Source: Saprospiraceae bacterium (GTDB taxonomy: Bacteria; Bacteroidota; Bacteroidia; Chitinophagales; Saprospiraceae). From it: DNA of 64,000 nt. Under the pieces are notes generated by a model. The model did not search any database and was not told where the DNA came from. It was given only the letters and a program-made list of their open reading frames with translations. The translations under genes and the position numbers were made by a program. How positions within the stretch are numbered: position 1 is the stretch's first letter; the number at the start of each line of letters is the position of its first letter. Of the stretch, positions 16,554 through 24,838 are shown one piece after another. The stretch covers positions 62,001 through 126,000 of the forward strand of contig JABSSL010000002.1 of assembly GCA_013214355.1 (NCBI GenBank), in the 5' to 3' direction.

Positions 16554-18893
16554 ATGGCACGCTTTTACTTGACTACTGTCCTCCTTTGTACCTTCTTCAC
16601 CTTACTAGCGCAGCACCCAGTCACCCTAGCTGGAAGTATAAAAGGCGATGAAAACGGAGCGTTCTTACCACTCGTAACCGTTGTAGTGAAGGACGATAAA
16701 GGCGAATTTCAGGCAGGAACCTCAACCGATGAATATGGTGCTTTCGAAATCAAGATAGCCCCGGGAAAGTATCTTTTGACCTATAGCTACGTGGGGTATA
16801 ACCTGCAAGAACAACGACTAGAGTTGAAGGGGGATACCACCCTTGAGGTATATTTACAAGCTTTGGCATTGGATCTGGAAGAAGTAGTGGTACAGGGTGA
16901 GCGCAGTACCACTGAATACTTGCTTGATCGTAAAGTGATTAATGTGGGGAAAGACCTACAGTCTATCGGTGGCGATGCTAGCGAAGTATTGCAGCAATTA
17001 GCCGAAGTGCAAACCACTTCCGATGGAGAAGTGATGTTGCGAGGTAGTAATAATGTGAATATTCTCATTAATGGAAAGCCTTCTCCGCTGTCTAGTGCAG
17101 AGGTACTGCGTCAAATTTCTGCTCAGGAGATGGTCCAGGTAGAATTGATCACTACTCCCTCGGCTAAATATCAAGCTGATGGATTGACGGGCATTATCAA
17201 TATAATAACTAAGCGCAAAAGTGAATCTGGCTGGGTAGGCTCTTTCAATGGAAGAGTGAATACCAATAGTGCCTTCAACAGTGGACTGCAACTGAATTAC
17301 GGTGGGGCAAAGGTCAATCTAGGGCTATCTGCCAACTATCGAGAGTCTTGGAATCGGACGCAAAGAACGCGTGCAAGGATCGGAGGAGAATCTCCGTATG
17401 CACAAGCAGGATATACTGAATTTGATGGTTTCGTCAAAAGTTTAAAAGGGAATATAGACTGGTTTATGGATAGCAAAAATGAATTGTCCTTGTCTCTGGC
17501 TTTTACGGATAATTCCCATGACATTCCCGCCAGGGTAACAGGTCAGGAGCTGCACGCTGATAATCAATGGATTCCTTTCGAGTTTTCTACCATCAATACG
17601 CACCAGCATTTGACAGGAGAATACAATCTCAACTATCGAACCTTCTTTACTGGTAAAGACCATTTCCTAGAATTTGATTTTCACCTTTCGGACAACCGTA
17701 ATGCCCTACCGGCTACCTTTATGCTACCCGGGGATACTGCTCAGAACAACATTCAATACGATGCGCGGATTGCTAATTGGGCATTGGATCTGGAGCAACC
17801 TATTAAGCCCTTAGGCGCGCAGCTCGAAGCGGGGATATTATGGACGAACAAGGCCATTGACAATAGCCAAGATTTTATTGCCAACTTAAATGCGCCCGAA
17901 GTCTTCAATACTACCTTTTCCTACACCGAAAACATACTGGGGACCTATGGCTTGCTGAAAAAGAGATGGTCAAAATGGCAGATCCAGGTGGGCTTACGCT
18001 GGGAATGGTATGAAAATGGCGGAAGGTTTACCTCCGCTCAGTCCTTTGTAGGACAACAATTTCAGAATTTTTTCCCGTCGGCCCACTTGAACTATTTCTA
18101 CCATGATAAGCTCACCTTTAACCTAGCCTACAACCGCCGCATTTCCCGCCCCAACCTTTACCAAATCAACCCCTTCAACAACTCAAACGATCGATTTTTT
18201 CAACGAGCTGGAAATCCAAATTTGCAGCCTGAGTTTTCTCAAAATATCGAATGGAGTGCTCGATTTAGCGATAAGGTTTGGTCCTTTACCCCAACCCTAT
18301 TCTATCGAGCCAAGACCAATTTGCTCCTCTCGACCTATGTCTTTAGTGAAGCAGATCAGCGAACCTTCCAGCGGTTTATCAACGAAGGGCGAAGTGACGC
18401 TTATGGTGTGGAAGGAGCGCTGGCCTTTTTCCCGAAGGGTTGGACACGCACTACGATCAACCTCAACTACTACCTCGAGTATTTGAGTGATTTAGAAAAT
18501 GATTTTGGGGCCCGTCGTCTAGCTCGATTTAATGTCACGGCTAATCAGCAGTTTACAATGGGCGAAAGATGGCGCTTGGATTTCCGTTGGTTTTATTGGG
18601 GGAATAATCGTACTCGGTTTAGTTTTTACGCGGCGCGTACAGCATTGGATGTGGCAGCGAATGTAAAAATCCTGCGCAAGAAGGGTAGCTTGGGGCTAAG
18701 GATTACGGATATCTTCAATATCTACGAAGGCTTCAATGTTTCAAATGGGCAAGGGTTTAGAGAAGAAAGTTACCGTAAAGGTATCACTCGAGTCGCCTAT
18801 CTCACTTTCACTTATCGAATGGAACAAGGAGAAAAGGGTAAACGAAGAAATCGGAAGAAGCGCTCCTTCAATGAGCCTGGGGCGCGGGAGTAG
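16554..18893 (+). CDS. TonB-dependent receptor-like outer-membrane protein
   Basis: The 779-residue product has a signal peptide (about 1-19), a CarboxypepD_reg-like domain (about 24-108), the LEEVVVQGE linker and a plug (about 125-225; NNVNILINGKPSPLS, then ADGLTGIINIITKR). A beta-barrel follows. It ends with a normal strand (VAYLTFTYRME) but is followed by about 22 strongly basic residues (KGKRRNRKKRS region), an unusual addition for an outer-membrane protein whose last strand is normally C-terminal. It resembles the OMP_b-brl_3 group, whose members carry peptides, metals or unknown ligands. There is no SusD or GLPGLI partner beside it. Confidence 0.9.
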   Translation: MARFYLTTVLLCTFFTLLAQHPVTLAGSIKGDENGAFLPLVTVVVKDDKGEFQAGTSTDEYGAFEIKIAPGKYLLTYSYVGYNLQEQRLELKGDTTLEVYLQALALDLEEVVVQGERSTTEYLLDRKVINVGKDLQSIGGDASEVLQQLAEVQTTSDGEVMLRGSNNVNILINGKPSPLSSAEVLRQISAQEMVQVELITTPSAKYQADGLTGIINIITKRKSESGWVGSFNGRVNTNSAFNSGLQLNYGGAKVNLGLSANYRESWNRTQRTRARIGGESPYAQAGYTEFDGFVKSLKGNIDWFMDSKNELSLSLAFTDNSHDIPARVTGQELHADNQWIPFEFSTINTHQHLTGEYNLNYRTFFTGKDHFLEFDFHLSDNRNALPATFMLPGDTAQNNIQYDARIANWALDLEQPIKPLGAQLEAGILWTNKAIDNSQDFIANLNAPEVFNTTFSYTENILGTYGLLKKRWSKWQIQVGLRWEWYENGGRFTSAQSFVGQQFQNFFPSAHLNYFYHDKLTFNLAYNRRISRPNLYQINPFNNSNDRFFQRAGNPNLQPEFSQNIEWSARFSDKVWSFTPTLFYRAKTNLLLSTYVFSEADQRTFQRFINEGRSDAYGVEGALAFFPKGWTRTTINLNYYLEYLSDLENDFGARRLARFNVTANQQFTMGERWRLDFRWFYWGNNRTRFSFYAARTALDVAANVKILRKKGSLGLRITDIFNIYEGFNVSNGQGFREESYRKGITRVAYLTFTYRMEQGEKGKRRNRKKRSFNEPGARE

Positions 18894-18906
18894 GCCTCCA
18901 TCCATC

Positions 18907-18948
18907 ATCCACACTTCCGAAGTCTTACAAGACTTCGGAAGTGTGGAT
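18907..18948. terminator. Long perfect inverted repeat between convergent genes
   Basis: Two 20-base arms (left arm ATCCACACTTCCGAAGTCTT) are exactly complementary across a two-base centre. The hairpin lies 13 bases after the receptor stop and 7 bases before the Crp/Fnr stop, so it could end both convergent transcripts. It lacks a T-run. The perfection and the inner CTTCCGAAG palindrome suggest a dispersed repeat of the genome. Confidence 0.6.
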
Positions 18949-18954
18949 CGGCGC

Positions 18955-19602
18955 CTAATGAAACGCCTCCATCGCCTCTCTTAATCGCTCCGTAGAAGAT
19001 ACGACCAAGGCCTGTTCCTCCGCTTGCACAATGCCCCGTTCTCTCAGCTGTTTCAAGACGCGATTGAGGCTGCGCGTTGAGATACCCATGTAATCAGCCA
19101 TATCTTTTTTGGAAATGGATAGCTCGTTTTCGGAGAAGACGTATAGAATCTTTAATACTGCATATTCTAGAGGGTAGACCTGTTGGTAAGCGGCGCGCTC
19201 GGCCGTTTGTGTGACCCTATTCGCCAGCTCCACCAGAATAAGTTTGTTGAATTGTGGTAGCTTTTCTAGCATGACCATGAAGTCGGGGTTACTGATTTGA
19301 TAAAGGCTTAGATCCGTAATAGCTTCGATGCTAGACATATACTCCTTTTCGCGCAGCATCTCTAATTCTCCAATAATCTCACCTTCCGCCAGGAATTCCA
19401 ACAAAAAATCTTGCCCATTCTCTTCTGTGATGAAGCACTTAGCTAAGCCATCAATTAGACAGTAGACATGCTTGGGCGCGTCCCCTTGCCAAATCAAACG
19501 CTGTCCCGCTTTCACCGTACGTTTGATGATCCGCCAATCGGAAGAAGGGATGGTAGCAAGGCGCCGAATCTCTTCAAGAATATGGGTATTGGTTCTTATC
19601 AT
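18955..19602 (-). CDS. Crp/Fnr family transcriptional regulator
   Basis: The 215-residue protein has a cyclic-nucleotide-type beta-roll (about 22-115; RLIWQGDAPKHVYCLIDGLA, GEIIGELEML), a long dimerisation helix (about 120-150) and a Crp-type winged helix (about 165-205; SISKKDMADYMGISTRSLNR). There is no Fnr-type cysteine cluster, so oxygen sensing by an Fe-S cluster is unlikely. It is divergent from the purine-salvage pair at 19759-21678. The intergenic region holds an AGGACA-AA-TGTCCT palindrome that is a plausible binding site for it. Confidence 0.93.
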   Translation of the reverse strand: MIRTNTHILEEIRRLATIPSSDWRIIKRTVKAGQRLIWQGDAPKHVYCLIDGLAKCFITEENGQDFLLEFLAEGEIIGELEMLREKEYMSSIEAITDLSLYQISNPDFMVMLEKLPQFNKLILVELANRVTQTAERAAYQQVYPLEYAVLKILYVFSENELSISKKDMADYMGISTRSLNRVLKQLRERGIVQAEEQALVVSSTERLREAMEAFH

Positions 19603-19623
19603 TAGCGTGTCAAAACAGTATAT

Positions 19624-19637
19624 AGGACAAATGTCCT
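19624..19637. promoter_or_regulatory. Palindrome AGGACA-AA-TGTCCT, candidate Crp/Fnr site
   Basis: Six-base arms lie around two bases, 22 bp upstream of the Crp/Fnr start and about 120 bp upstream of the nucleoside hydrolase start. A 14-bp dyad fits a Crp/Fnr dimer. Its place next to the regulator suggests autoregulation and perhaps control of the divergent purine genes. Confidence 0.5.
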
Positions 19638-19758
19638 TGACATACCTTTATATTATAGGAGAAAGGACTACAGGTAACCTTTCAATCTCTTGCAATTTGC
19701 AAATTTTCAGTTGAATTTGAACCATACTGTAAAGACCTAAAAAACATATTTCTACCCG

Positions 19759-20685
19759 ATGAGACACTTCTTGATAGATACCGATACCGCCTCCGATGAC
19801 GCTGTTGCTCTTGTGATGGCCCTGATGGATCCTAAGATACAAGTAGAAGCGATCACCTTGGTAGCCGGTAATGTCCCACTAGACCAGGGTCTTCAAAACG
19901 CCCTTTACACCTTGGAACTTTGTGGAAAACAAATTCCTACCTACGCCGGAGCTGCTCAACCTTTACTTAGGGAACTCCACACTGCTCAGTTTGTACATGG
20001 TACAGATGGTATGGGAGACATTGGATTACCCCTCCAAGGCCGTACCCCAACTCCCGGAAACGCAATCGATGTGATCATTGATACGATTAAAGCCTTTCCA
20101 AATGAAATTGAATTGGTCACATTAGGTCCACTGACCAATATTGCACTAGCACTGGCCAAGGCCCCCGAAATTGCTCCGCTAGTGAAGCAATGTACGATCA
20201 TGGGAGGCGTAGGGAAAGGAAGAGGCAATATCACACCTGTCTCAGAATTTAATATTTGGGTAGATCCAGAAGCCGCTAAGATAGTCTTCGATTCAGGCAT
20301 GAAGATGAAGATGGTCGGCTGGGATATTTCCCGCAATCACGCCTGCATCGACCTGGAACTTTGTGAAGAGATTAAAGCGATTGGCACGCCTTTAGCGGAG
20401 TTTAGTATGGATATTCAGAACATCGTGAAGAATTTCTCTTCAACTATAACGAAATTGCCAGGCTTTGATCTTCCTGATCCCATTGCCATGGCCATTGCCT
20501 TGGATGAATCGGTGGCTACAGAAACGGCTTATTTATATGTAGAAGTGATTATCGCGGATGGCTTGACTCGCGGACAAACCGTGGTGGACCACGTCAACGT
20601 GACCCAAAAAGCACCCAATATGGAAGTCGTATTTGAAGCATCTAGAGCAAAGTTTTTATCAATGCTAAAAGCGGCAGTAAAGTAG
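19759..20685 (+). CDS. Nucleoside hydrolase (inosine/uridine-preferring type)
   Basis: The 308-residue enzyme hydrolyses the N-glycosidic bond of nucleosides, releasing base and ribose. The calcium-binding motif is D7-T-D9-T-A-S-D13-D14, the family's DxDxxxDD pattern. The segments VTLGPLTNIALAL, IMGGVG and EFNIWVDPEAAKIVF (canonical form NFxxDPEAA) are all present. The C-terminal DPIAMAIALD supplies the last catalytic Asp region. It has no signal peptide and is cytosolic. It lies 6 bases before adenosine deaminase, which together indicates purine nucleoside salvage. Substrate preference cannot be read. Confidence 0.93.
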   Translation: MRHFLIDTDTASDDAVALVMALMDPKIQVEAITLVAGNVPLDQGLQNALYTLELCGKQIPTYAGAAQPLLRELHTAQFVHGTDGMGDIGLPLQGRTPTPGNAIDVIIDTIKAFPNEIELVTLGPLTNIALALAKAPEIAPLVKQCTIMGGVGKGRGNITPVSEFNIWVDPEAAKIVFDSGMKMKMVGWDISRNHACIDLELCEEIKAIGTPLAEFSMDIQNIVKNFSSTITKLPGFDLPDPIAMAIALDESVATETAYLYVEVIIADGLTRGQTVVDHVNVTQKAPNMEVVFEASRAKFLSMLKAAVK

Positions 20686-20691
20686 AATATC

Positions 20692-21678
20692 ATGGATTAT
20701 AGCAACTTCCCAAAAATAGAATTACACCTACACCTTGACTGCTCCCTAAGCTATAAAGTAGTGAAGCAGTTTAAGCCTTCCGTTACAGAGGAAGAATTTA
20801 AAAGAGAGTATATAGCACCAGCTAAATGTAACGACCTAGCAGATTACATTAGCAGAGCCGCTAAGGGGATAGAACTTATGCAAACTGCTGAGCAGCTATG
20901 GGCTGTTACGCTTGACTTGTTTGATCAGCTCAAGGCGGATAAGGTGATTTATGCAGAGATTCGCTTTGCTCCACTTTTACACATTGAGCAGGGCCTTAGT
21001 CCACAAGAAGCGGTGCAGATCGTTAATGCTGCCACTATAGAAGGCATGGAAAAAACAGGTGTAAAGGCCGGATTAATCTTAGCCACTCTACGCCATTATA
21101 CCGAAGCGCAAAGTATGGAGACGGTGAAGTTGGTAGAAGCCTTTAAAGGGACTAATGTGGTCGGCTTTGATCTTGCTGCGGATGAGGCAGGATTTCCCAT
21201 CGATGAGCATATCAAGGCTTTTAAGTATGCGAAAAAGCAGGGTATTTCGTGTACGGCGCACGCAGGAGAGGCACGCGGGGCGGATAGCGTTTGGGAAACC
21301 TTACGTCATTTTCATCCCCAACGGATTGGACATGGAGTGCGTAGTATTGAAGATCCTGAGTTGATGACTTTTCTTAAAGCAGAGGGAATTCATTTGGAGG
21401 TTTGCCCCACTAGTAATGTGCAAACTACGGTTTATGATAAGATTGAGGATCATCGGGTGAATGACATCTACCAATCAGGGGTTTCTATTAGTATCAATAC
21501 AGATGCTCGCACCATTTCTAATGTAAGTTTAGCCGATGAGTATGGAACCCTAGAACGCGTATTTGCGTGGGGGAAAGAGCACTTTTTAAAGTGTAATCTG
21601 GAGGCGATTAAAAACGCCTTTACTGATGAGTCAACCAAGGAGACTATCAAACGCCAGCTTCTGGCAGCTTATAAGTAG
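20692..21678 (+). CDS. add: Adenosine deaminase
   Basis: The 328-residue zinc enzyme converts adenosine to inosine. The metal motif is H12-L-H14-L-D-C-S, with Cys instead of the usual Gly. Catalytic segments are TAHAGEARG, RIGHGVRSIED, EVCPTSNVQT and INTDAR. The last replaces the second Asp of NTDDP, as in several bacterial relatives. A related aminodeoxyfutalosine or adenine deaminase function is possible but less likely, given the nucleoside hydrolase six bases upstream. Adenosine to inosine to hypoxanthine would run through this pair. Confidence 0.85.
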   Translation: MDYSNFPKIELHLHLDCSLSYKVVKQFKPSVTEEEFKREYIAPAKCNDLADYISRAAKGIELMQTAEQLWAVTLDLFDQLKADKVIYAEIRFAPLLHIEQGLSPQEAVQIVNAATIEGMEKTGVKAGLILATLRHYTEAQSMETVKLVEAFKGTNVVGFDLAADEAGFPIDEHIKAFKYAKKQGISCTAHAGEARGADSVWETLRHFHPQRIGHGVRSIEDPELMTFLKAEGIHLEVCPTSNVQTTVYDKIEDHRVNDIYQSGVSISINTDARTISNVSLADEYGTLERVFAWGKEHFLKCNLEAIKNAFTDESTKETIKRQLLAAYK

Positions 21679-21937
21679 GGTACGGATGAACTAGTTCACG
21701 CTCTTGGGGGCTTGCATTTAGTAGCATATCCTTGAGCGTTAGTCTAGAATTATGCACTTCTTGTTCTATTTGGACTAAATTGTCGGTATTACAATTTGCA
21801 TAAGTAACCAAGAGTATGTTTAGAATTAATCCTTTCACTAATATGAACGCCTCTCTTTGCCGGGCTTCAGCTAATTTTTGGGCCGTATCTTCCAGATATG
21901 CCCCAAAAATGAAGCTTCGCGCGGCTGCGAGATCCAT
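21647..21937 (-). CDS. Small hypothetical protein, antisense overlap with the deaminase 3' end
   Basis: A 96-residue frame fills the otherwise empty 320-base gap after the deaminase gene and overlaps its last 31 bases on the opposite strand. It reads as an amphipathic, mainly helical protein (DTAQKLAEARQREAF; VQIEQEVHNSRLTLKDML) with one moderately hydrophobic segment (ILVKGLILNILLVTYAN) that could be a membrane helix. It is divergent from the glycine-zipper protein at 21999, sharing a ~60-base promoter region. No homologue is recognised, and a chance frame is possible. Confidence 0.5.
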   Translation of the reverse strand: MDLAAARSFIFGAYLEDTAQKLAEARQREAFILVKGLILNILLVTYANCNTDNLVQIEQEVHNSRLTLKDMLLNASPQERELVHPYPTYKLPEAGV

Positions 21938-21998
21938 TTCATATTACCGGAAAAACTAAATTTAATCATACTCTAAAAGAGAATAAACCTGAGCAAGT

Positions 21999-22457
21999 AT
22001 GGAAATTGAAAGTTTGAGGAATAGGCCAGAAATCACCGTCGACGAGAAATTAAGTAAGAAATATGGCTCTTTTCGAAATCTTCTTGCCGAACTTGAAAAT
22101 AGAGATATCCCCACCCACCTGGTGAGTCAGATCAATGAGAAGGTGAGTACAGTTAATGCCTTTCAAGGCCCTGCCAAGGGGTTGAGGAAAGTGCTCAGAA
22201 AGGAAAAAGACAGCGTCATGAAGCTGCTGGAAAAAGAACTTAAGCTAGTCCCTAAAGGGTATTACCGAAATATGTGGATGGCACTTGGTATGAGTGCATT
22301 TGGTGTTTCCTTCGGCGTAGCTTTTGGAGCCGCTATGGACAATATGGGCCTACTTGGTTTAGGTATACCTATTGGAATGGCGATGGGGCTTGCTATTGGT
22401 GCAGGTATGGATCAAAAAGCAGCTCAAGAAGGACGCCAATTGAATTGTGAAGTCTAA
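21999..22457 (+). CDS. Membrane protein with glycine-zipper segments, unknown
   Basis: The 152-residue protein has a charged helical N-terminal half (1-85, KLSKKYGSFRNLLAELENRD). Two small-residue-rich membrane helices follow (about 96-113 and 118-140), dense in G, A and M at 3-4 residue spacing (GVSFGVAFGAAMDNMG; GIPIGMAMGLAIGAGM). Such glycine zippers pack tightly and are common in small membrane-associated proteins. There is no signal peptide and no recognised family. Confidence 0.7.
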   Translation: MEIESLRNRPEITVDEKLSKKYGSFRNLLAELENRDIPTHLVSQINEKVSTVNAFQGPAKGLRKVLRKEKDSVMKLLEKELKLVPKGYYRNMWMALGMSAFGVSFGVAFGAAMDNMGLLGLGIPIGMAMGLAIGAGMDQKAAQEGRQLNCEV

Positions 22458-22597
22458 TCCGAATTGGAATTCATCTGGTTTTCATAAGGTGTTCATATCA
22501 ATCGGGTATGGAAAGGCCCTTTATGAAAAAAAGTAAAAAAGAACCAAACTCCTTATTGTACGTTAGTGCTTGTATCAAACCACCAAAGTAATAACGT

Positions 22598-23083
22598 ATG
22601 CCCCATCTAAGTTTTGAGCAAGTCATAGGTCAGTTAGAAAAACGTAAAGGCGGATATTTTTATCTCGGGATTCCTGCCGAAGAGGTCGCAAAGTTCGAGC
22701 AGGGAAAAGCCACACGCCTGGTCTGTACTATCGATCAAAAGGTATCTTATTCCTGTGGGCTAAATCATATGGGGGATGGTAATTTCTTTATCATCGTAGC
22801 TACGCGCTATATGAAGCAATTGAAAAAGCAAATTGGTGATATAGTTGCCTTCGAAATTACCGAAGATCCCAACCCCCTGGGGGTGAAGATCCCTGAGGCC
22901 TTAGCAGTTCTGTTGGAACAAGATGAGGCCGCTAAAGCCGTTTTTGATAAGATTACAGATGGCAAGAAACGATCCCTTATCTACTCCATTCAAAAGATCA
23001 AGGATATTGATAAGCAAGTGCAGAAAACCCTTGATTTCTTGGAAGAAGAGGATCGAAAATTGAAAAAGAAGACACGCGTCTAA
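22598..23083 (+). CDS. DUF1905 / YdeI-OmpD-associated family protein
   Basis: The 161-residue protein shows a DUF1905-like beta-rich N-terminus (about 17-95; GGYFYLGIPAEEVAKF, GLNHMGDGNFFIIVATRYMK) and a helical C-terminus. That tail has the pattern of the bacteriocin-protection/YdeI-OmpD family (about 100-155; LLEQDEAAKAVFDKI, then SLIYSIQKIKDIDKQVQKTL). These proteins are small and cytosolic and their role is undefined. It appears to be a single-gene unit. A 342-base gene-free stretch follows. Confidence 0.8.
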   Translation: MPHLSFEQVIGQLEKRKGGYFYLGIPAEEVAKFEQGKATRLVCTIDQKVSYSCGLNHMGDGNFFIIVATRYMKQLKKQIGDIVAFEITEDPNPLGVKIPEALAVLLEQDEAAKAVFDKITDGKKRSLIYSIQKIKDIDKQVQKTLDFLEEEDRKLKKKTRV

Positions 23084-23425
23084 TTGCTTACTGCGAGAAG
23101 GATTCCTTCCTCCCCTGGCAGCTTTTTTACAACCTTTGATTCGATAACAAGTTGTTCGCGAATAAGAGGTTTCAAGGTAGGCTTAGCGGGAAGATGGTGA
23201 CTTGATTAATCCACCTCTTTACTTTCCCACTCTCAATTCCTAGTTCCTGATTATTACAAGATTCCTAAGTTATGGGATTGATCGGCTGCAAACTGCTGTC
23301 AATTGGACAGTTTTGCAGGAAGAGGTCATACGGAGGTTTCGAAAAAAATCTTATCATTGTTAATGGAGTTAATTAATAATTCTCTCTCCTTTAGACTACA
23401 TCGCTTAAAATTTACCATATAAGAA
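23084..23425. other. 342-base intergenic region with one hairpin
   Basis: No frame of interest is seen. An interrupted hairpin at 23286-23318 pairs CTGCAAA with TTTTGCAG and CTGTC with GACAG around a small loop. It lies about 110 bases before the transporter start, so it may be in the leader of the transporter mRNA or be a regulator site. The last 90 bases are AT-rich and probably hold the transporter promoter. Confidence 0.4.
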
Positions 23426-24772
23426 ATGTCTTCAATATCCATCAATTCAAAAAAACCTAGACTATCCTTCTGGCAAATCTGGAACATGAGTTTTGGTTTT
23501 CTGGGGATCCAATTTGGCTTCGCACTTCAGAATGCTAACGTCAGCCGAATCTTTGAAACTTTGGGAGCCTCTAAAGACGAATTACCCATTCTATGGCTCG
23601 CCGCTCCGGTGACGGGCTTACTGATTCAGCCCATCATTGGTTATTATAGTGACCGCACCTGGCATCCAAAGTGGGGCCGCAGGCGACCTTTCTTTGCCAT
23701 TGGAGCTATTTTGGCTACTATCGCCTTATTCTTGATGCCGAACTCTACGGCGCTTTGGATGGCTGTGATTATGCTTTGGTTAATGGATGCCTCGATCAAC
23801 ATCAGCATGGAACCCTTCCGAGCCTTCGTTGGGGATATGCTTCCCAATGAACAAAGGACTAGTGGCTTTGCCATGCAGAGTTTCTTTATAGGGATAGGAG
23901 CTATTGTCGCCTCAGCGCTTCCGTACATTTTTACCAACTGGTTTGGAGTGAGCAATGCAGCCGAGCCAGGGACTATCCCAGATTCGGTTAGATGGTCTTT
24001 TTACTTAGGCGGGATAGCCTATTTTTTGGCCGTGATGTGGACCGTTTTTAAGACGGAAGAATACCCACCTGATGACATTGAAAAATTGAAAGCAGAAAAT
24101 GCAGAAGAAGGCATTTGGGATGGGTTGATTGAATCCTTTAAGGGGATTTTTAAGATGCCTAAGACCATGGTTCAATTGTCCTTCGTGCAGTTCTTCTCCT
24201 GGTTTGCCTTATTTGCCATGTGGATTTATACGACTTCTGCGGTGACTAGCCATATTTATGGCACGGAGGATACCACTTCTGCTCTGTATAATGAAGGGGC
24301 AGATTGGGTCGGAATCTGTTTTGCTTTATACAATGGGATAGCCGCATTTGTAGCATTTTTATTGCCCGTTGTAGCTAAAAAGACAAGCCGAAGAATGACT
24401 CATCTATTAGCTTTAGTTTGTGGAGCTCTGGGGCTATTGTCTATATACTTCATCACTGATCCAACGATGCTATTGATATCCATGTTGGGTGTTGGAATTG
24501 CCTGGGCTAGTATTTTATCTATGCCTTATGCTATGTTATCCAGTATTCTTCCGGCGGAAAAAATGGGGTACTACATGGGCGTTTTTAACTTCTTTATTGT
24601 GATTCCTCAAATTGTAGCGGCGGGCATTTTAGGGTTTATCCTAAAGAACTTTTTCGATAATGTTTCTGTATTCGCTCTGGTTATCGGAGGAGTATCCATG
24701 CTAATTGCTGCGGCACTCTGTTTAATTGTAGAAGATAACGAGGAGGATGCTGAACTGATAGTCAGTGAATGA
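23426..24772 (+). CDS. MFS sugar transporter (SLC45/GPH-like)
   Basis: The 448-residue protein has twelve predicted membrane helices. The N-terminal FWQIWNMSFGFLGIQFGFAL, the loop YYSDRTWHPKWGRRRPFFAIG between helices 2 and 3 (the SDRxxxxxGRRRP signature) and MEPFRAFVGDMLPNEQR identify the SLC45/GPH-type sugar-cation symporters. It is followed 66 bases later by a GH13 lipoprotein on the same strand, so alpha-glucans or maltodextrins are the likely import substrate. Other disaccharides are possible. Confidence 0.88.
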   Translation: MSSISINSKKPRLSFWQIWNMSFGFLGIQFGFALQNANVSRIFETLGASKDELPILWLAAPVTGLLIQPIIGYYSDRTWHPKWGRRRPFFAIGAILATIALFLMPNSTALWMAVIMLWLMDASINISMEPFRAFVGDMLPNEQRTSGFAMQSFFIGIGAIVASALPYIFTNWFGVSNAAEPGTIPDSVRWSFYLGGIAYFLAVMWTVFKTEEYPPDDIEKLKAENAEEGIWDGLIESFKGIFKMPKTMVQLSFVQFFSWFALFAMWIYTTSAVTSHIYGTEDTTSALYNEGADWVGICFALYNGIAAFVAFLLPVVAKKTSRRMTHLLALVCGALGLLSIYFITDPTMLLISMLGVGIAWASILSMPYAMLSSILPAEKMGYYMGVFNFFIVIPQIVAAGILGFILKNFFDNVSVFALVIGGVSMLIAAALCLIVEDNEEDAELIVSE

Positions 24773-24838
24773 TGGCCTCAGCAGGCCAGATTTGTTAGGC
24801 TAGAGGATATGATCTTTGTTATTGTTTAAAAGTCTTTC

